A DNA stretch of 64,000 bases. Source: Mytilus californianus (taxonomy: Eukaryota; Mollusca; Bivalvia; Mytilida; Mytilidae). Below the pieces are notes generated by a model. That model ran no database searches. It was not told the DNA's origin and worked only from the letters and a program-made list of their open reading frames with translations. The position numbers and the translations under genes are program-made. Positions 24,201 to 29,806 of this stretch are shown here, piece by piece. The stretch lies in the NCBI RefSeq assembly GCF_021869535.1, contig NW_026262712.1:110171640-110235639 (forward strand), given 5' to 3'. The first letter of the stretch is position 1. The number at the start of each line of letters is the position of its first letter.

Positions 24201-27200
24201 GACGCAAAGTGGTTATATTTATGGCATTTGTTGCACTGTTTCCCAAATGCAGGACATTTTCTACGCTCATGTTTACCTCCACAGTTTTTGCATTTGTTTG
24301 CGAAATTGGGTGATTGCCCCTTGTTATTTTGAGGTGGTCCCCTTTGTGGTGTGTATTGCTTGCCATACTTTTTACCTGATGTAAAATTATTTGATCTTGA
24401 TCCTTGTTTGTTAAACATGTTGATGGTTTTATCTTCGCTTTCCATAGTTTTAAGTTGTGCCTTTGAAATTTCATAAGTTCTAGCGAAATTTATAGCCTTT
24501 TCTAACGAGAGATCGGACCCTTCAGTAATTTTTCCCGAACTTTGTGGTCTTTAGTTCCAAAAACAATGGCATCACGGACCATTTCCACCGACGTCGCATA
24601 TCCACAATCTTTTACCAATATTTTAAGGTCGGTGAGGTATTCTTTGAAAGTGTCAATGTCTTAATGTACACGGCTTGAAAAATTGTATCGTGAATAGATC
24701 TTGTTTGATTTAGGGCGGACGTGTTTTTCAAAGTTCTGATAGTACACTTCGAGTTTCTTTTTGTCATCTTCCGAGAGATCCCAGCTTGAATATATGTCCC
24801 TACTTTTGTTGCCTATCCATATCATTAGATAGTTACATTTTTGAAACCTATAACTATATGCCTTTTGGTTTTTTTTACGTACATTTGTGTCTCCTTGACG
24901 TATACCCTACATCTGTTTTTATTACGGTTAAATTATGTAAGTTCGTATAATCAAATTGTATTTTAATTGCACGTCTTTCATTCTGAAGTGTTGAATATGC
25001 AAAACGATTATATAACAGTATCTAAAGCAGCATTCATATTGTATTTTCTTCTTTTTTAAATGATTTTCATAAATGTCTCTTACTACGAACTTATATGCTT
25101 GGTTAACCATTTGGTTACATGGAATTAAGAATCTAGTCGTTATATATAGGTTTTCATAATTTTTATGAGTGAATATATTAAGCATTCTTTTGTATGATGG
25201 TTTTAAACCTGTGTAAAGATAAATATATGCATGTTTCAATATTATTTTTTTTTGTAGGTTTGTCCTATAACTGTGGCTTTGAACAAGGACAAGAGTGTAT
25301 TTTCCAAAATATTCTAGGCGACAATTTTGACTGGACTTTAGGTCATTCAGTAAGTATTATTCAGAATATGAACTAAGGTTATGTAGGAGTATGTAAGATT
25401 CCATATAACATTAAGATATTTCCTCCAAATTTGTATAAACGATCGAAGATGAATGTCTGCCTTTGTCTCTTAAATAAAACAAATAAAAAAGTTGATGAAC
25501 TTGTGATCAACATTTTTTAATTCATTTTGAAATATCAGATAATCAGTACAATTTTTAACCTTATTTTGTACTTAATTTTCCGTCGTGTTGTTCATGTAAG
25601 TGATGTCTGATTCGGTAGGTCACATTCGAAGGAAAGAGGACGGGATTGTAGTTATCTGTCGTCATCATTAATTTTTACACTATATGTGATATGGAATGAA
25701 GTGATGAAAACATAATCAAAAGAGAAGGAAAAGTAATCATTAATTATTTGATTTCTTAATAAGTTAAACCTTGACCTTTTGTAACAGTTCACTCTAATGA
25801 CTTCTTATCATTTATTTGTATTCGCAGGTTTTTTGGTCTACTAGTATAAAAAGATATTACATTGTTTTTTTGTCAATTGTGAACTGATACCAGTAGACAT
25901 GTCTTTAAAATGACGACTACAAAATATTGAAAAAGATGTTACTAAATTGTAAAACTTGTATCTGATCCATTTGTCGTTTTGAACCAAAAAAATATGTTTA
26001 AACTAAAAAAAATAGAAACTAAAGCTCGAATTATTTCGTCCAGAAAACACATGTTTACCAACAGCCAATTTACTAATGGTAGGAGATGTAATATCTCTCT
26101 TGCCAGTAAGTTTGATTCATAAACAGTCCATATCAAGAACCAACCCCCCCTCCCCCCCCCCCCCCACACAGACATAAATTATCTTGGTCGTATTTGGCAT
26201 AAATATTTGGAATTTCGGTTTTTAATGTTCTCCAATCTCGTTTTTTGTATTTACCCTTACAACTGTTTTGATTCGAGAACCTCTGATGAATCTGAAGACA
26301 AAACGACCGTCGGGCGAAACAAATTGGTATCTTGGATGAGCTTTAGTAAACCATTGGGTTGGTGTAGCTGGTAGACGTTTCTTCGTCGATGGTTTTACCA
26401 GTCCATTAGTCAGCATCTTTATGTTGACAAACAAAATCCTTTATATTTTTACTTTGTACATGTACTGTTTTTAAAAGAGAGGAAAAAGATACCGAAGGAT
26501 TAATCAAACTCATAAGTGAATTTTAAGTTACAATGCCAAAGCAAAACGAAAAACGACGAAAAGACAAGTAATAAAAGTGTAGTTATTCAAAACACTAAGG
26601 GTTTTCTACCCCCGGGCAAAATGAACTTAGTCGTATTTAACACAACTTTTCAGAATTTTCTGTTTTTGTGCTCTTCAACTTTGTATTTGATTTTGTCTGC
26701 CTACTGATGTCATTCGATTCGAGCCCTACTAATGAGTCTAATATAGACAGTGGCGTACAAAATTTTAAGTCCAGTATCTTTGAGGAGTTTTTCAAGAATT
26801 CTGATTTTTGGCGTCATTTTAATTTCTTAATGACAAACTGGATCCCTGTATCATTAAACTGACAATGTGTATCTGTTTGACATTTACCAAACAACGGTCT
26901 GTATCCTTATGTTCCTTATTCAATCCTACATACAGAAATAAATGAACTTTTACTATTTATAACATTTATCATAACCTCGATATGGTTATTGTCCCCATTT
27001 CAACATGTGAGCATTTAAAAGCATATCAATTTTGTTATGTCCATAAGGCGAATACACTTTTGAATCATCTGTTGGAATGGGTAATTTGACCTTATGATGT
27101 CTTTTGATGTTTATGTGTATCTTGTTGTCCTTTTTCACATAGACCTGAAATCTCATTGTATACATTCAAACAAATTATATAATAAATTTGTTTTGCATGC

Positions 27201-29152
27201 ACACGTATAAAAATTGTGGTTTTTATCCAACGCAATCATAGGTTTGAACGTTGTTTTCAATTTAGACTTGTTTATATTTTTTCGTTTGTATTATATTTGC
27301 CTTTGGGTTTATATGATCCGTTCATCCTTTTTCGACTCTTCAAAATTCAAGAGTCTATCCTAAATTGAGGTAAATTATAATGGCCTTCCAAATACCGTTT
27401 CGATTCCAAACATCACTGAAGAGACATTGATTGTCGAAATCCGGATATGGTGTACTAATTTTTGCACCTCATATTTGCGGTATACCATCTTTTCCGCAAG
27501 TTTATTGTTTTCTGTTTGGTATTAAATTAATAATTTTTAAGATCCATTTTGTTACATCTTGTGGTACGTTTATTTGGCAATCGCCAATGGCAGTCAGCAG
27601 GGTTTAAAAACATCTGTTGTTCGACCTGTTAGTCAAATGCGTTTTGTTAAAATATACTTTTTCACTTTTTTGGTCTTTTGGAAAATGTTGTTTGTGCTGT
27701 ATTTAGACCCCTCAACCAAGAAATTTGTTTTGCATGCACACGTATAAAAATTGTTGTTTTTATCCAACGCAATTATAGGTTTGAACGTTGTTTTCAATTT
27801 AGACTTGTATATATATATATATATGGAGAGAGAGAGAGAGAGAGAAACCTTAAAATTTTTCCAACAAATATTCTTGTTAAAAAACAGGGTCCAACAAAGA
27901 GCAGAAAAACAGGCCCTACTAATGCATACTCTGGGAGCCAGTATGCGTATATTGAAGTATCTAGAAAAAAAATCAATGATTTGGCAGTTTTGTCCTCTAT
28001 TAATACAGTGCTTCCCGGTAAGTAATTTCACAATGAAATGGTTTGTAAATAATCGTATCTGGATATCTCAGTGTTTCAGTAAACTTTTTCAACAGCATTG
28101 CAACTAGTTAGTCAAAGCAGTAAAGTTTGTTTTCATCTTAAATCAAAAACTGTTCAATACACATTGAATTTTTAATGTATCCATTAATTTGATGATAGTA
28201 TAAACTTAATGTTATACATCTGTAAATTGTTACTTAATTTTGTTGATTGTAGCTTCTACATTTTGTCTACGATTTTACTATCACATGTATGGACGTCATA
28301 TTGGATCGCTTTCCGTGTTTACACAGGAAAGAGACACAGGAACTTGGTCTTTAGATTGGGATCTGTCTGGCAATAAGGGAAACCAATGGTACCTTGCAAG
28401 TGTGGACATTCCTTACCACTTCGACCTTGTTGTATGTATTATTAGAATATATTTTATTAATTTTTATTATTCTGTGCCCAGTAAACACTAGCATGAGATT
28501 CACAATTTTAATGAATACCTGCAATTATTTCTCCTGCAATGCGCGTCGTCAGTATATGTACTTGTCCGTTCACCTTTTTACACCTCGTACAAATCAATCT
28601 ATAAAGCATGATTGACTTTGAAAAAAAAATATAAACAATACTAATATCGATTGAATAAATGTCCCTGTTGATTTTTTTTATAATTGTTAAACTTATACAT
28701 GTATTGAGATATTTTACTTACTCAACCTTTTTTGAAGCCATCCAGCTTCTTCGAATTATAAACGTTTTGGTTCTGATAAAACTTTGTTTGCAAAAAAAAA
28801 GTTCAAATTGGTAAGAATGCAAAATTACTTTTGTAAAATTTTATTGATCTGGAAATTGCATTAGACCTGTCAAAAAGTGAAATGTTCTTTTTTCGATGTT
28901 TATGATTATTTTTGTCTCTCACTGTCAGTTGTGTTTGATTTCATATGACCCGATTTACCTCGAATTATACAAACACTACTTACATGTTATGTTATCTGCA
29001 TTTCCTCCAAGATGTTAAAAACAAAAATAATAGCTAACAACTTTTGGGCATATTGTTATTTTCAGGTTGAATTTGAAGCTTCAAAGGGAGCAAGGAAGAG
29101 CAAAGGTGACATCGCAATTGACGAAATAACGCTCACGAACAATCCATGTTAG
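130..29152 (+). CDS. 3' portion of secreted EGF-CUB-EGF-MAM-linker-MAM protein gene (14 exons)
   Basis: Seen: fourteen exons at 130-249, 543-652, 2383-2501, 4220-4374, 6004-6117, 6495-6589, 8464-8596, 13985-14166, 15944-16028, 17642-17842, 25258-25349, 27888-28017, 28253-28431 and 29066-29152, each with AG acceptor and GT donor. Lengths total 1,802 bases: 2 bases completing an upstream codon plus 600 codons ending in TAG, so the frame closes exactly. Domain order is EGF (exon 1), CUB (2-4), EGF (5), MAM (6-9), Thr/Pro linker (10), MAM (11-14). Module boundaries are all phase 1, the classic pattern of exon-shuffled extracellular modules. No transmembrane or GPI segment follows the last MAM, so secretion is inferred. 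Known: astacin-type metalloproteases, receptor phosphatases and adhesion proteins combine these domains; here the N-terminal half is outside the window, so a protease identity is possible but unproven. Bases 1-129 look intronic. Confidence 0.88.
250..542 (+). other. Intron 1
   Basis: AT-rich intron of 293 bases with good GTAAGT and CCAG ends. I see no repeat or coding signal in it. Confidence 0.8.
543..652 (+). CDS. Exon 2: first third of CUB domain
   Basis: The acceptor is TTCCAG and the donor GTAAGT. The exon enters in phase 1 and leaves in phase 0. It encodes DSCGGTIDL followed by a Gly-Glu turn and SPSYPNNYG then KCTW, which is the canonical CUB opening (CGG, SP-YP--Y, C-W) with CUB cysteines 1 and 2. 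CUB domains are beta-sandwich interaction modules of secreted proteins. Confidence 0.92.
653..2382 (+). other. Intron 2, nothing recognised
   Basis: AT-rich 1.7-kb intron inside the CUB domain. The short open frames around 858-1155 are T-rich, lack domain features and are read as noise. I recognise no transposon in it. Confidence 0.7.
2383..2501 (+). CDS. Exon 3: middle of CUB domain
   Basis: The acceptor TTTGACAG and donor GTAAGT bound a 119-base exon, phase 0 in and phase 2 out. It encodes the central CUB strands: hydrophobic alternation, then NACYHWIQIRY and finally GPL. CUB cysteine 3 is present. In calcium-binding CUB domains the position after Cys-x is usually Asp (C-x-D-x-x-x-I); here it is His (CYHWIQI), so classical Ca2+ coordination is probably lost. 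That last point is inference. Confidence 0.85.
2836..3140 (+). repeat. 31-bp minisatellite, about 10 copies
   Basis: The unit starts ATTCCTCTTACTTCAATATA and ends GATTCCACTAA (31 bases), repeated ten times with few substitutions (for example TATATTCC for TAGATTCC). It begins about 335 bases after exon 3. Confidence 0.95.
3629..3657 (+). other. Potential G-quadruplex
   Basis: Four G-runs (GGGG, GGGG, GGG, GGGG) are separated by loops of 7, 3 and 4 bases, meeting the usual G3+N1-7 pattern. It is the start of a G-rich tract that continues to about 3806 and would be G-rich in the intron RNA as well. Confidence 0.6.
4220..4374 (+). CDS. Exon 4: C-terminal third of CUB domain
   Basis: It encodes (L)RCGSTDSE, then MNTMIIIFDSDVG and SRGFSMTLQSIGT, matching the CUB end pattern CG, f-SD and GF with CUB cysteine 4. 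The donor is GTAGGT. The acceptor AG at 4218-4219 sits in a poor pyrimidine tract; an alternative AG at 4221-4222 would remove one residue (Arg) and keep the frame. Phase 2 in, phase 1 out, completing a phase 1-1 CUB module. Confidence 0.82.
4501..4617. repeat. Cluster of short palindromic GGCATTTT/AAAATGCC repeats (left)
   Basis: Several copies of a short near-palindrome occur, of the form (A)GTCATTTTGTAAAATGACT or AGGCAATTTATAAAATGCCT, spaced by a few to 20 bases. A matching cluster lies at 5766-5932. Confidence 0.7.
5766..5932. repeat. Cluster of short palindromic GGCATTTT/AAAATGCC repeats (right)
   Basis: At least five units of the same near-palindrome as at 4501-4617 occur here, such as AGGCATTTTAGAAAATGCCT. 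Together the two clusters could be the repetitive termini of one roughly 1.4-kb DNA element filling most of intron 4; that is inference. Confidence 0.7.
6004..6117 (+). CDS. Exon 5: second EGF-like domain
   Basis: The acceptor TTTTCAG and donor GTATGA bound a 114-base, phase 1-1 exon that encodes one whole EGF domain. The pattern is C-x4-C-x4-C (CVNYPCKYGKC), then TCTCDQGFSGTNC, which has all six cysteines and the typical Gly-Phe-x-Gly turn. No Asp/Asn calcium-binding consensus precedes the first cysteine, so a non-calcium-binding EGF is likely. Confidence 0.9.
6118..6494 (+). other. Intron 5, nothing recognised
   Basis: A 377-base AT-rich intron with ordinary splice ends and no repeat or coding signal that I can see. 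Confidence 0.75.
6495..6589 (+). CDS. Exon 6: MAM domain 1, part 1
   Basis: The acceptor TTTTACAG and donor GTGAGT bound a phase 1-0 exon. It encodes FGC, STCMLVQEENSD and IFDWETLS, corresponding to the MAM opening with cysteines 1 and 2 and the Asp-Trp of the first strand pair. The usual CDFE start is modified to GCTSE. The exon phases match exon 11 of the second MAM. Confidence 0.85.
6590..8463 (+). other. Intron 6
   Basis: Inside the MAM 1 coding region. It holds the foldback at 7829-7991 and a partial copy of the same arm near 7688-7727 (ACGAAATAATTCATGCAAGC). The rest is AT-rich with nothing recognised. Confidence 0.7.
7829..7991. repeat. Foldback element, about 75-bp inverted arms
   Basis: The left arm (7829-7904, starting GAAATAATTCATGGAAGCC) is matched by its reverse complement at 7919-7991 (ending GGCGTCATGAATTATTTC) with few mismatches and a 2-base indel. 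The loop is about 14 bases. This would form a very stable hairpin and is probably a MITE or foldback insertion. Confidence 0.9.
8464..8596 (+). CDS. Exon 7: MAM domain 1, part 2
   Basis: The acceptor CATTCAG and donor GTGAGT bound a phase 0-1 exon. It encodes DYTGPKAAKEGNIYLYTKT, then GDTAIMYTNMVLP, which matches the MAM signature tGP..D.t...G.Y.y followed by GD-A and a hydrophobic strand. The layout is the same as exon 12 of MAM 2. Confidence 0.88.
9277..10038. mobile_element. TTAA-flanked inverted-repeat element, 762 bp
   Basis: TTAA at 9273-9276 is followed by GGATGTATTCTTCTG. The right end CAGAGGTGTACATCC is followed by TTAA at 10039-10042. Two more members with the same GGATGT terminus and TTAA flank occur at 14673-15058 and 33235-33411. 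TTAA duplications are typical of piggyBac and Kolobok superfamilies. There is no transposase, so the element is non-autonomous. Confidence 0.75.
10205..10372 (-). mobile_element. tRNA-derived SINE
   Basis: On the minus strand the head (10372 downward) carries an A-box-like GTGGTCTAGGGCGCTGG and, about 60 bases later, a B box GGGTTCGAATACC. A short body and a (TA)n tail at 10208-10220 follow. The tRNA-like fold is extended and followed by a body and simple tail, so this is a SINE and not a tRNA gene. Confidence 0.7.
10329..10511. repeat. Foldback: CACCGCCTGCACCGTGT and its reverse complement
   Basis: The 17-18-base sequence at about 10330-10347 recurs inverted at about 10493-10510. A second inverted pair (GGCTTTATCTA near 10387 and TAGATAAAGCC near 10437) nests inside. 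The left arm is the SINE head and the right arm directly touches the truncated satellite-type element at 10511. The structure suggests a rearranged or foldback insertion at the element's missing end. Confidence 0.7.
10511..10855 (+). mobile_element. Solitary, diverged copy of satellite element E (5'-truncated)
   Basis: From TATCCTGTCCAGTACTA to TGGTGGTAATACACCT this matches the right 345 bases of the 467-bp element E of the satellite (for example 45137-45480), with scattered substitutions and small indels. It lacks the left 120 bases and has no spacer L downstream: after its terminus comes AAATAAATGACC, unrelated to the array. It shows that E exists as a dispersed element outside the array. 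Confidence 0.9.
12380..12611 (+). repeat. Interspersed repeat of a type common in mussels (family R1)
   Basis: It starts GAAAGAGAGGCGAAAGATAC and runs through CTGACAACGCCATG to GCAGATCCTGCTCCACATGTG. I recognise this from memory as an abundant mussel repeat. A partial same-strand copy lies at 26475-26603 and an inverted partial copy at about 35992-36135 in this window, which supports the assignment from sequence alone. Confidence 0.75.
12748..12930 (-). repeat. Interspersed repeat R2, reverse copy
   Basis: The reverse complement of this stretch aligns with 13207-13440: shared words include ACCTCGCACTTGTATGA-type and GGTACAGG-type blocks and the CGAACT--A-GG-AATTC start. The pair forms a diverged inverted repeat separated by about 280 bases. 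Confidence 0.65.
13207..13440 (+). repeat. Interspersed repeat R2, forward copy
   Basis: It contains AATGGCAAAATCAAAAGGTC, GACTTGGCACAGGCATTTCC and GGTGGATTAAACCTGGTTT. I recognise it from memory as a frequent mussel repeat. The apparent 70-codon frame 13167-13379 lies in it and is not a gene. Confidence 0.7.
13985..14166 (+). CDS. Exon 8: MAM domain 1, part 3
   Basis: The acceptor TTTTGCAG and donor GTTAGT bound a 182-base exon, phase 1-0. It encodes RCLSFWYHMYS, then MGTLNVFM, GNQGNIWKQEKINIP. These are the central MAM motifs (C--F-Y-M, G-L-V, G-qG--W----v-i) with MAM cysteine 3. The 5.4-kb intron before it is the largest one apart from the gypsy-bearing intron. Confidence 0.92.
14366..14614 (+). 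CDS. Possible small secreted Cys-containing peptide (82 aa), doubtful
   Basis: An ATG at 14366 opens an 82-codon frame. Its first 20 residues look like a signal peptide (MKSKLIITLFLFVGF, then a polar stretch ending HC), followed by five more Cys. I do not recognise the protein. It lies inside intron 8 on the same strand as the host gene. A longer reverse-strand frame overlaps it (14320-14736), and no promoter or poly(A) site is evident, so it may be chance. Confidence 0.2.
   Translation: MKSKLIITLFLFVGFRNVHCMSLNDIIGKCLGECSIRQTIHIPKDMTLMKTTTGCLMESLLYMHFESPFVGGNFGQCWSIRI
14673..15058. mobile_element. TTAA-type inverted-repeat element, 386 bp
   Basis: TTAA at 14669-14672 precedes GGATGTTCGTTCCTC; the right end GTTAGCGAACATCC is followed by TTGA (a one-base-decayed TTAA). 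The inner left end shares about 85 bases, inverted, with the element at 33235-33411. It is non-autonomous with no coding capacity. Confidence 0.75.
15328..15923 (+). pseudogene. LINE 3' end with zf-RVT-like C terminus and poly(A) tail
   Basis: The frame 15328-15519 reads KCTFCKDSIETIEHIFWTC, then GVWEELNKW and LDIILFGI. That is the C-x2-C...ETI-H-f--C...W pattern of the C-terminal zinc-finger region of L1/Tx1-type reverse transcriptase ORFs. It ends in stops. The element finishes with an A14 run at 15910-15923. It is 5'-truncated and dead. Confidence 0.7.
15944..16028 (+). CDS. Exon 9: MAM domain 1, part 4
   Basis: The acceptor TTTTCCTAG and donor GTTAGT bound a phase 0-1 exon. It encodes IKFESITGD, then DMAVDDIWLIPGTC, the typical MAM ending (v-FE---G, iAvDDI, C) with cysteine 4. 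Only 20 bases separate the poly(A) tail of a LINE remnant (15910-15923) from this exon. Confidence 0.9.
16029..17641 (+). other. Intron 9, nothing recognised
   Basis: A 1.6-kb AT-rich intron between MAM 1 and the Thr-rich linker. I see no repeat family, RNA gene or coding signal. Confidence 0.7.
17642..17842 (+). CDS. Exon 10: Thr/Pro-rich mucin-like linker
   Basis: The acceptor is TTTGCAG and the donor GTAAGC. The 201-base phase 1-1 exon (67 codons) encodes ENPLVP followed by runs of four to seven Thr separated by Pro or Ser-Pro, built from ACT/ACA/ACG and CCA codons in an imperfect 15-18-bp repeat. The frame is fixed by both neighbouring exons. The repeat is also open in the other forward frames and on the reverse strand. 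A densely O-glycosylated spacer between two MAM domains is inferred. Confidence 0.85.
18013..18374 (+). repeat. Interspersed repeat of a type common in mussels (family R3)
   Basis: It contains TGTTGTTCTGTTACATCATT, CATATCGGGGCCTTTATA, GAAGGCCATGAGGTGACC and GAGAGTTGTCTCATTGGC. I recognise the terminal block from memory as very frequent in mussels. A copy of the last 100 bases interrupts the LINE at 43300-43407. Confidence 0.75.
18602..18762. mobile_element. Small TIR element (MITE), 161 bp
   Basis: Perfect 11-base terminal inverted repeats, CAGATGCGGAT at 18602-18612 and ATCCGCATCTG at 18752-18762, enclose a GC-richer core with a run of G. The CAG...CTG ends resemble hAT-type MITEs. No clear 8-bp target duplication is visible. 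Confidence 0.6.
19370..19770. repeat. Degenerate AT-rich tandem repeat
   Basis: There are about 15 irregular copies of a 22-30-base unit around TTATTATAGAGTTAGGTGAT with variable T-runs. The unit decays to the right. It has no coding potential. Confidence 0.75.
20476..20628. repeat. Imperfect foldback next to gypsy LTR
   Basis: TTGATATCAACTCTCGTTA near 20492 is matched inverted by TACTCGAGTTGATATTAA near 20579, with further imperfect pairing outward to about 38 bases per arm. It lies within about 20 bases of the proposed LTR edge. Confidence 0.55.
20645..20760 (-). repeat. gypsy 3' LTR (outer boundary uncertain)
   Basis: On the minus strand TGTCACATATCG starts immediately after the polypurine tract AAAAAGGGGGA (20761-20771). 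It includes an AATAAA signal and can end at TTATTGTCAACA (20645). At 116 bases the LTR would be short; with no second LTR to compare, the outer edge is a guess. Confidence 0.5.
20983..21384 (-). pseudogene. gypsy integrase C-terminal domain
   Basis: It reads YDKHCGPELKQLKQGDSVAM, then KWKAGKTM and RRYRRNRRHIRP, an SH3-like integrase C-terminal module, followed by an acidic and basic low-complexity tail to a stop at 20983. It is frameshifted relative to the upstream core. Confidence 0.8.
21394..22137 (-). pseudogene. gypsy integrase zinc finger and catalytic core, frameshifted
   Basis: It contains the H-H-C-C type finger (KIHESHLGI ... CGLCAQH), the first catalytic Asp in KFAADLFEY with YYSKWPEV, and the second in LVSDNGPQF. 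The frame breaks in a T-run near 21705 and resumes with SPHFAQSNGQAERSVQTVKK, which supplies the catalytic Glu of the D,D-35-E triad. So all three catalytic residues are present, but in two frames. Confidence 0.88.
22138..22870 (-). pseudogene. gypsy RNase H and integrase N-terminal region
   Basis: After the frameshift it reads LRTLLEK, LTLSVDASSKGLGAVLIQ (RNase H Asp), IEKETLAIVYG, ETDNKPL and KPGKEMYLADHLSR, in the usual RT-RNase H order. It ends at an in-frame TAG (22138-22140), after which integrase continues in the same frame. Confidence 0.88.
22865..23389 (-). pseudogene. gypsy reverse transcriptase core
   Basis: It continues the frame directly after the TAA. Motifs are VFSKLDATSGFWHIQLDE (catalytic Asp of block A), LPFGINSASEVFQ (block B) and IIDDILIWG (the IDD form of the YxDD box). 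The thumb region FMGFIQYLGKF follows, then the frame breaks near 22870 and resumes shifted. Confidence 0.9.
23390..24822 (-). pseudogene. gypsy gag-protease and start of RT
   Basis: Counting from the Met at 24445, a first zinc knuckle-like CKNCGGKHERRKC is at residues 52-64, a second CNKCHKYNHFASVC at 71-84, and the aspartic protease motif LDTGEKCNVIS near 138. The RT N terminus ending KTIEDVIS is followed by TAA at 23390-23392. Upstream gag residues continue in the same element to about 24822 with one in-frame stop near 24661. Confidence 0.88.
25258..25349 (+). CDS. Exon 11: MAM domain 2, part 1
   Basis: The acceptor TTTTGTAG and donor GTAAGT bound a phase 1-0 exon. It encodes YNCGFEQGQECIFQN, then DNFDWTLGHS. 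This is a near-canonical MAM start (C-FE-G--C, d-FDW) and closer to consensus than exon 6. It follows the intron containing the antisense gypsy element. Confidence 0.92.
26143..26165. repeat. Poly(C) tract
   Basis: A run of C interrupted by one T, followed by CACACA. It is strand-asymmetric and G-rich on the reverse strand, hence the odd Gly/Trp-rich reverse frame there. Confidence 0.9.
26262..26440 (-). repeat. Interspersed repeat R4, uninterrupted copy
   Basis: Its reverse complement aligns with the sequence flanking the hAT element: the 35140-35325 end (GCTGACTA-TGG-CTGGT) continues directly into the 36683-36800 start (GAAACGTC-ACC--CCCA, then the CATC-AAGATACCA and TTCGTC-type blocks). 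So this copy represents the empty site of the hAT insertion. The 70-codon reverse frame here is a by-product. Confidence 0.7.
26475..26603 (+). repeat. Partial copy of interspersed repeat R1
   Basis: AGAGAGGAAAAAGATACCGA and the following CAAACTCATAAGTGAA correspond to the start of the repeat at 12380-12611, diverging after about 120 bases. Confidence 0.6.
27185..27270 (+). repeat. Direct repeat copy A (pair with 27721-27807)
   Basis: About 86 bases starting ATTTGTTTTGCATGCACACG and ending CAATTTAGACTTGT are repeated at 27721-27807 with two or three differences. Confidence 0.9.
27721..27807 (+). repeat. Direct repeat copy B
   Basis: Second copy of the 86-base sequence, 536 bases downstream of the first. 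It runs straight into the (TA)n(GA)n microsatellite and exon 12. The intervening sequence is not duplicated. Confidence 0.9.
27808..27845. repeat. (TA)n(GA)n microsatellite
   Basis: Alternating TA followed by GGAGAGAGAGAGAGAG, ending 42 bases before exon 12. Length changes here would alter the region of the branch point and acceptor. Confidence 0.95.
27888..28017 (+). CDS. Exon 12: MAM domain 2, part 2
   Basis: The acceptor AAAACAG and donor GTAAGT bound a phase 0-1 exon. It encodes KTGPTNAYSGSQYAYIEVS, then NDLAVLSSINTVLP, the MAM tGP...G-YaYie-s and l-A-L-s motifs. The acceptor pyrimidine tract is short. A (TA)n/(GA)n microsatellite lies about 40 bases upstream. Confidence 0.85.
28253..28431 (+). 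CDS. Exon 13: MAM domain 2, part 3
   Basis: The acceptor TTGATTGTAG and donor GTATGT bound a phase 1-0 exon. It encodes TFCLRFYYHMYG, then IGSLSVFTQE, WSLDWDLSGNKGNQWYLAS and VDIP. The central MAM motifs are complete, with cysteine 3. It is a clear paralogue of exon 8, with almost the same length (179 versus 182). Confidence 0.93.
28432..29065 (+). other. Intron 13, nothing recognised
   Basis: A 634-base AT-rich intron between the last two exons. I see no repeat family or coding signal. Confidence 0.75.
29066..29152 (+). CDS. Exon 14: MAM domain 2 end and stop codon
   Basis: The acceptor ATTTTCAG starts the exon. It encodes VEFEASKGA, then GDIAIDEITLTNNPC and TAG at 29150-29152. The protein ends directly at MAM cysteine 4, so there is no tail, membrane span or anchor. 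A possible polyadenylation hexamer AATAAA is at 29674-29679; the true 3' end was not established. Confidence 0.9.
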   Translation, partial: VEFEASKGARKSKGDIAIDEITLTNNPC

Positions 29153-29622
29153 CCGTTGAATAGAAACAAGTGCTTGTAATGTAGTTAAAACACCCTTTAG
29201 ACTTCGATACACTAACTAATCACTTCTGGGGGGATGCCCAAGATAATCAATTGTGCAGTCTTTTTTCATTAATTTTCCATATTTATTAATATATGTGTTC
29301 CGTTACTATTTTTAGAAAATTCTGTTTAATATAAATGCGTATGAATGGAAGGTAAAGGCATTGGGGAGGCACATAATTAAGCCAAAAAGTCACCAATTTG
29401 GAAAAAAGTATTTTTTAAGTAGAATGTAGAAAAAAGATTAAAATTAAGAAGTACATTTGAGTATTCTTACTTACTTCCAACAATTAATGATCAAAATGAC
29501 AAAAATGAGGATTTTTAAAATTCTATTTTATGCATTTTCAGTTCAAATTCTGCTTATTGATTTATATAATACAACTGCAGTTGTGCTATTCATTGATTCT
29601 AGTGTGACATTCTGACACATAC

Positions 29623-29806
29623 CTTTGAAATCTGCTATATAATGTTTTTTGTCAATTTTAATATCTTTTTTAAAATAAATATCTTTTGCATCATTTTCTT
29701 TTGTTATTGTAGTTTCATTCATACGGATAAGTTGTATTCCCTCGCAAAAAGACATTAGTACTGCAGCCGCCTGACCTTCATAAGAACGTAAGCCCATTTC
29801 ATACTT
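29623..29806 (-). CDS. Possible unrecognised exon, weak
   Basis: On the minus strand an AG acceptor (after ATATATAAC) and a GTATGT donor bound 184 bases open in one frame, reading KYEMGLRSYEGQAAAVLMSF then CEGIQLIRMNET and a Lys-rich part. Composition is protein-like but I recognise no domain and no partner exon. It overlaps the presumed 3' UTR region of the + strand gene. It could be chance. Confidence 0.25.

Larger units (their letters stand above)
20645..24822 (-). mobile_element. Ty3/gypsy LTR retrotransposon remnant, 5'-truncated, antisense in intron 10
   Basis: On the minus strand the order is gag (zinc knuckles), protease, RT, RNase H and integrase, i.e. the gypsy order, followed by a polypurine tract and a 3' LTR. 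The 5' end stops within gag at about 24822 and no 5' LTR is visible, so the copy is truncated. Coding is broken by at least three in-frame stops (near 24661, 23390, 22138) and at least three frameshifts (near 22870, 21705, 21385). It cannot be active. The sequence resembles the metazoan K02A2.6-like group; the clade is inferred from memory. Confidence 0.92.
17843..25257 (+). other. Intron 10, 7.4 kb, carries antisense gypsy element
   Basis: It contains an interspersed repeat (18013-18374), a small TIR element (18602-18762), a degenerate AT-rich tandem repeat (19370-19770), a foldback (20476-20628) and the Ty3/gypsy remnant (20645-24822). Bases 18763-19360, 19770-20470 and 24823-25257 show nothing recognised. 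Confidence 0.75.
25350..27887 (+). other. Intron 11
   Basis: It contains a poly(C) tract (26143-26165), interspersed repeats at 26262-26440 and 26475-26603, a direct duplication (27185-27270 and 27721-27807), and a microsatellite at 27808-27845. The rest is AT-rich without recognised content. Confidence 0.7.

Noticed and set aside
26222-26434. 70-residue reverse frame
   Set aside because: It lies in interspersed repeat R4, which also occurs around the hAT element, and has no domain features.
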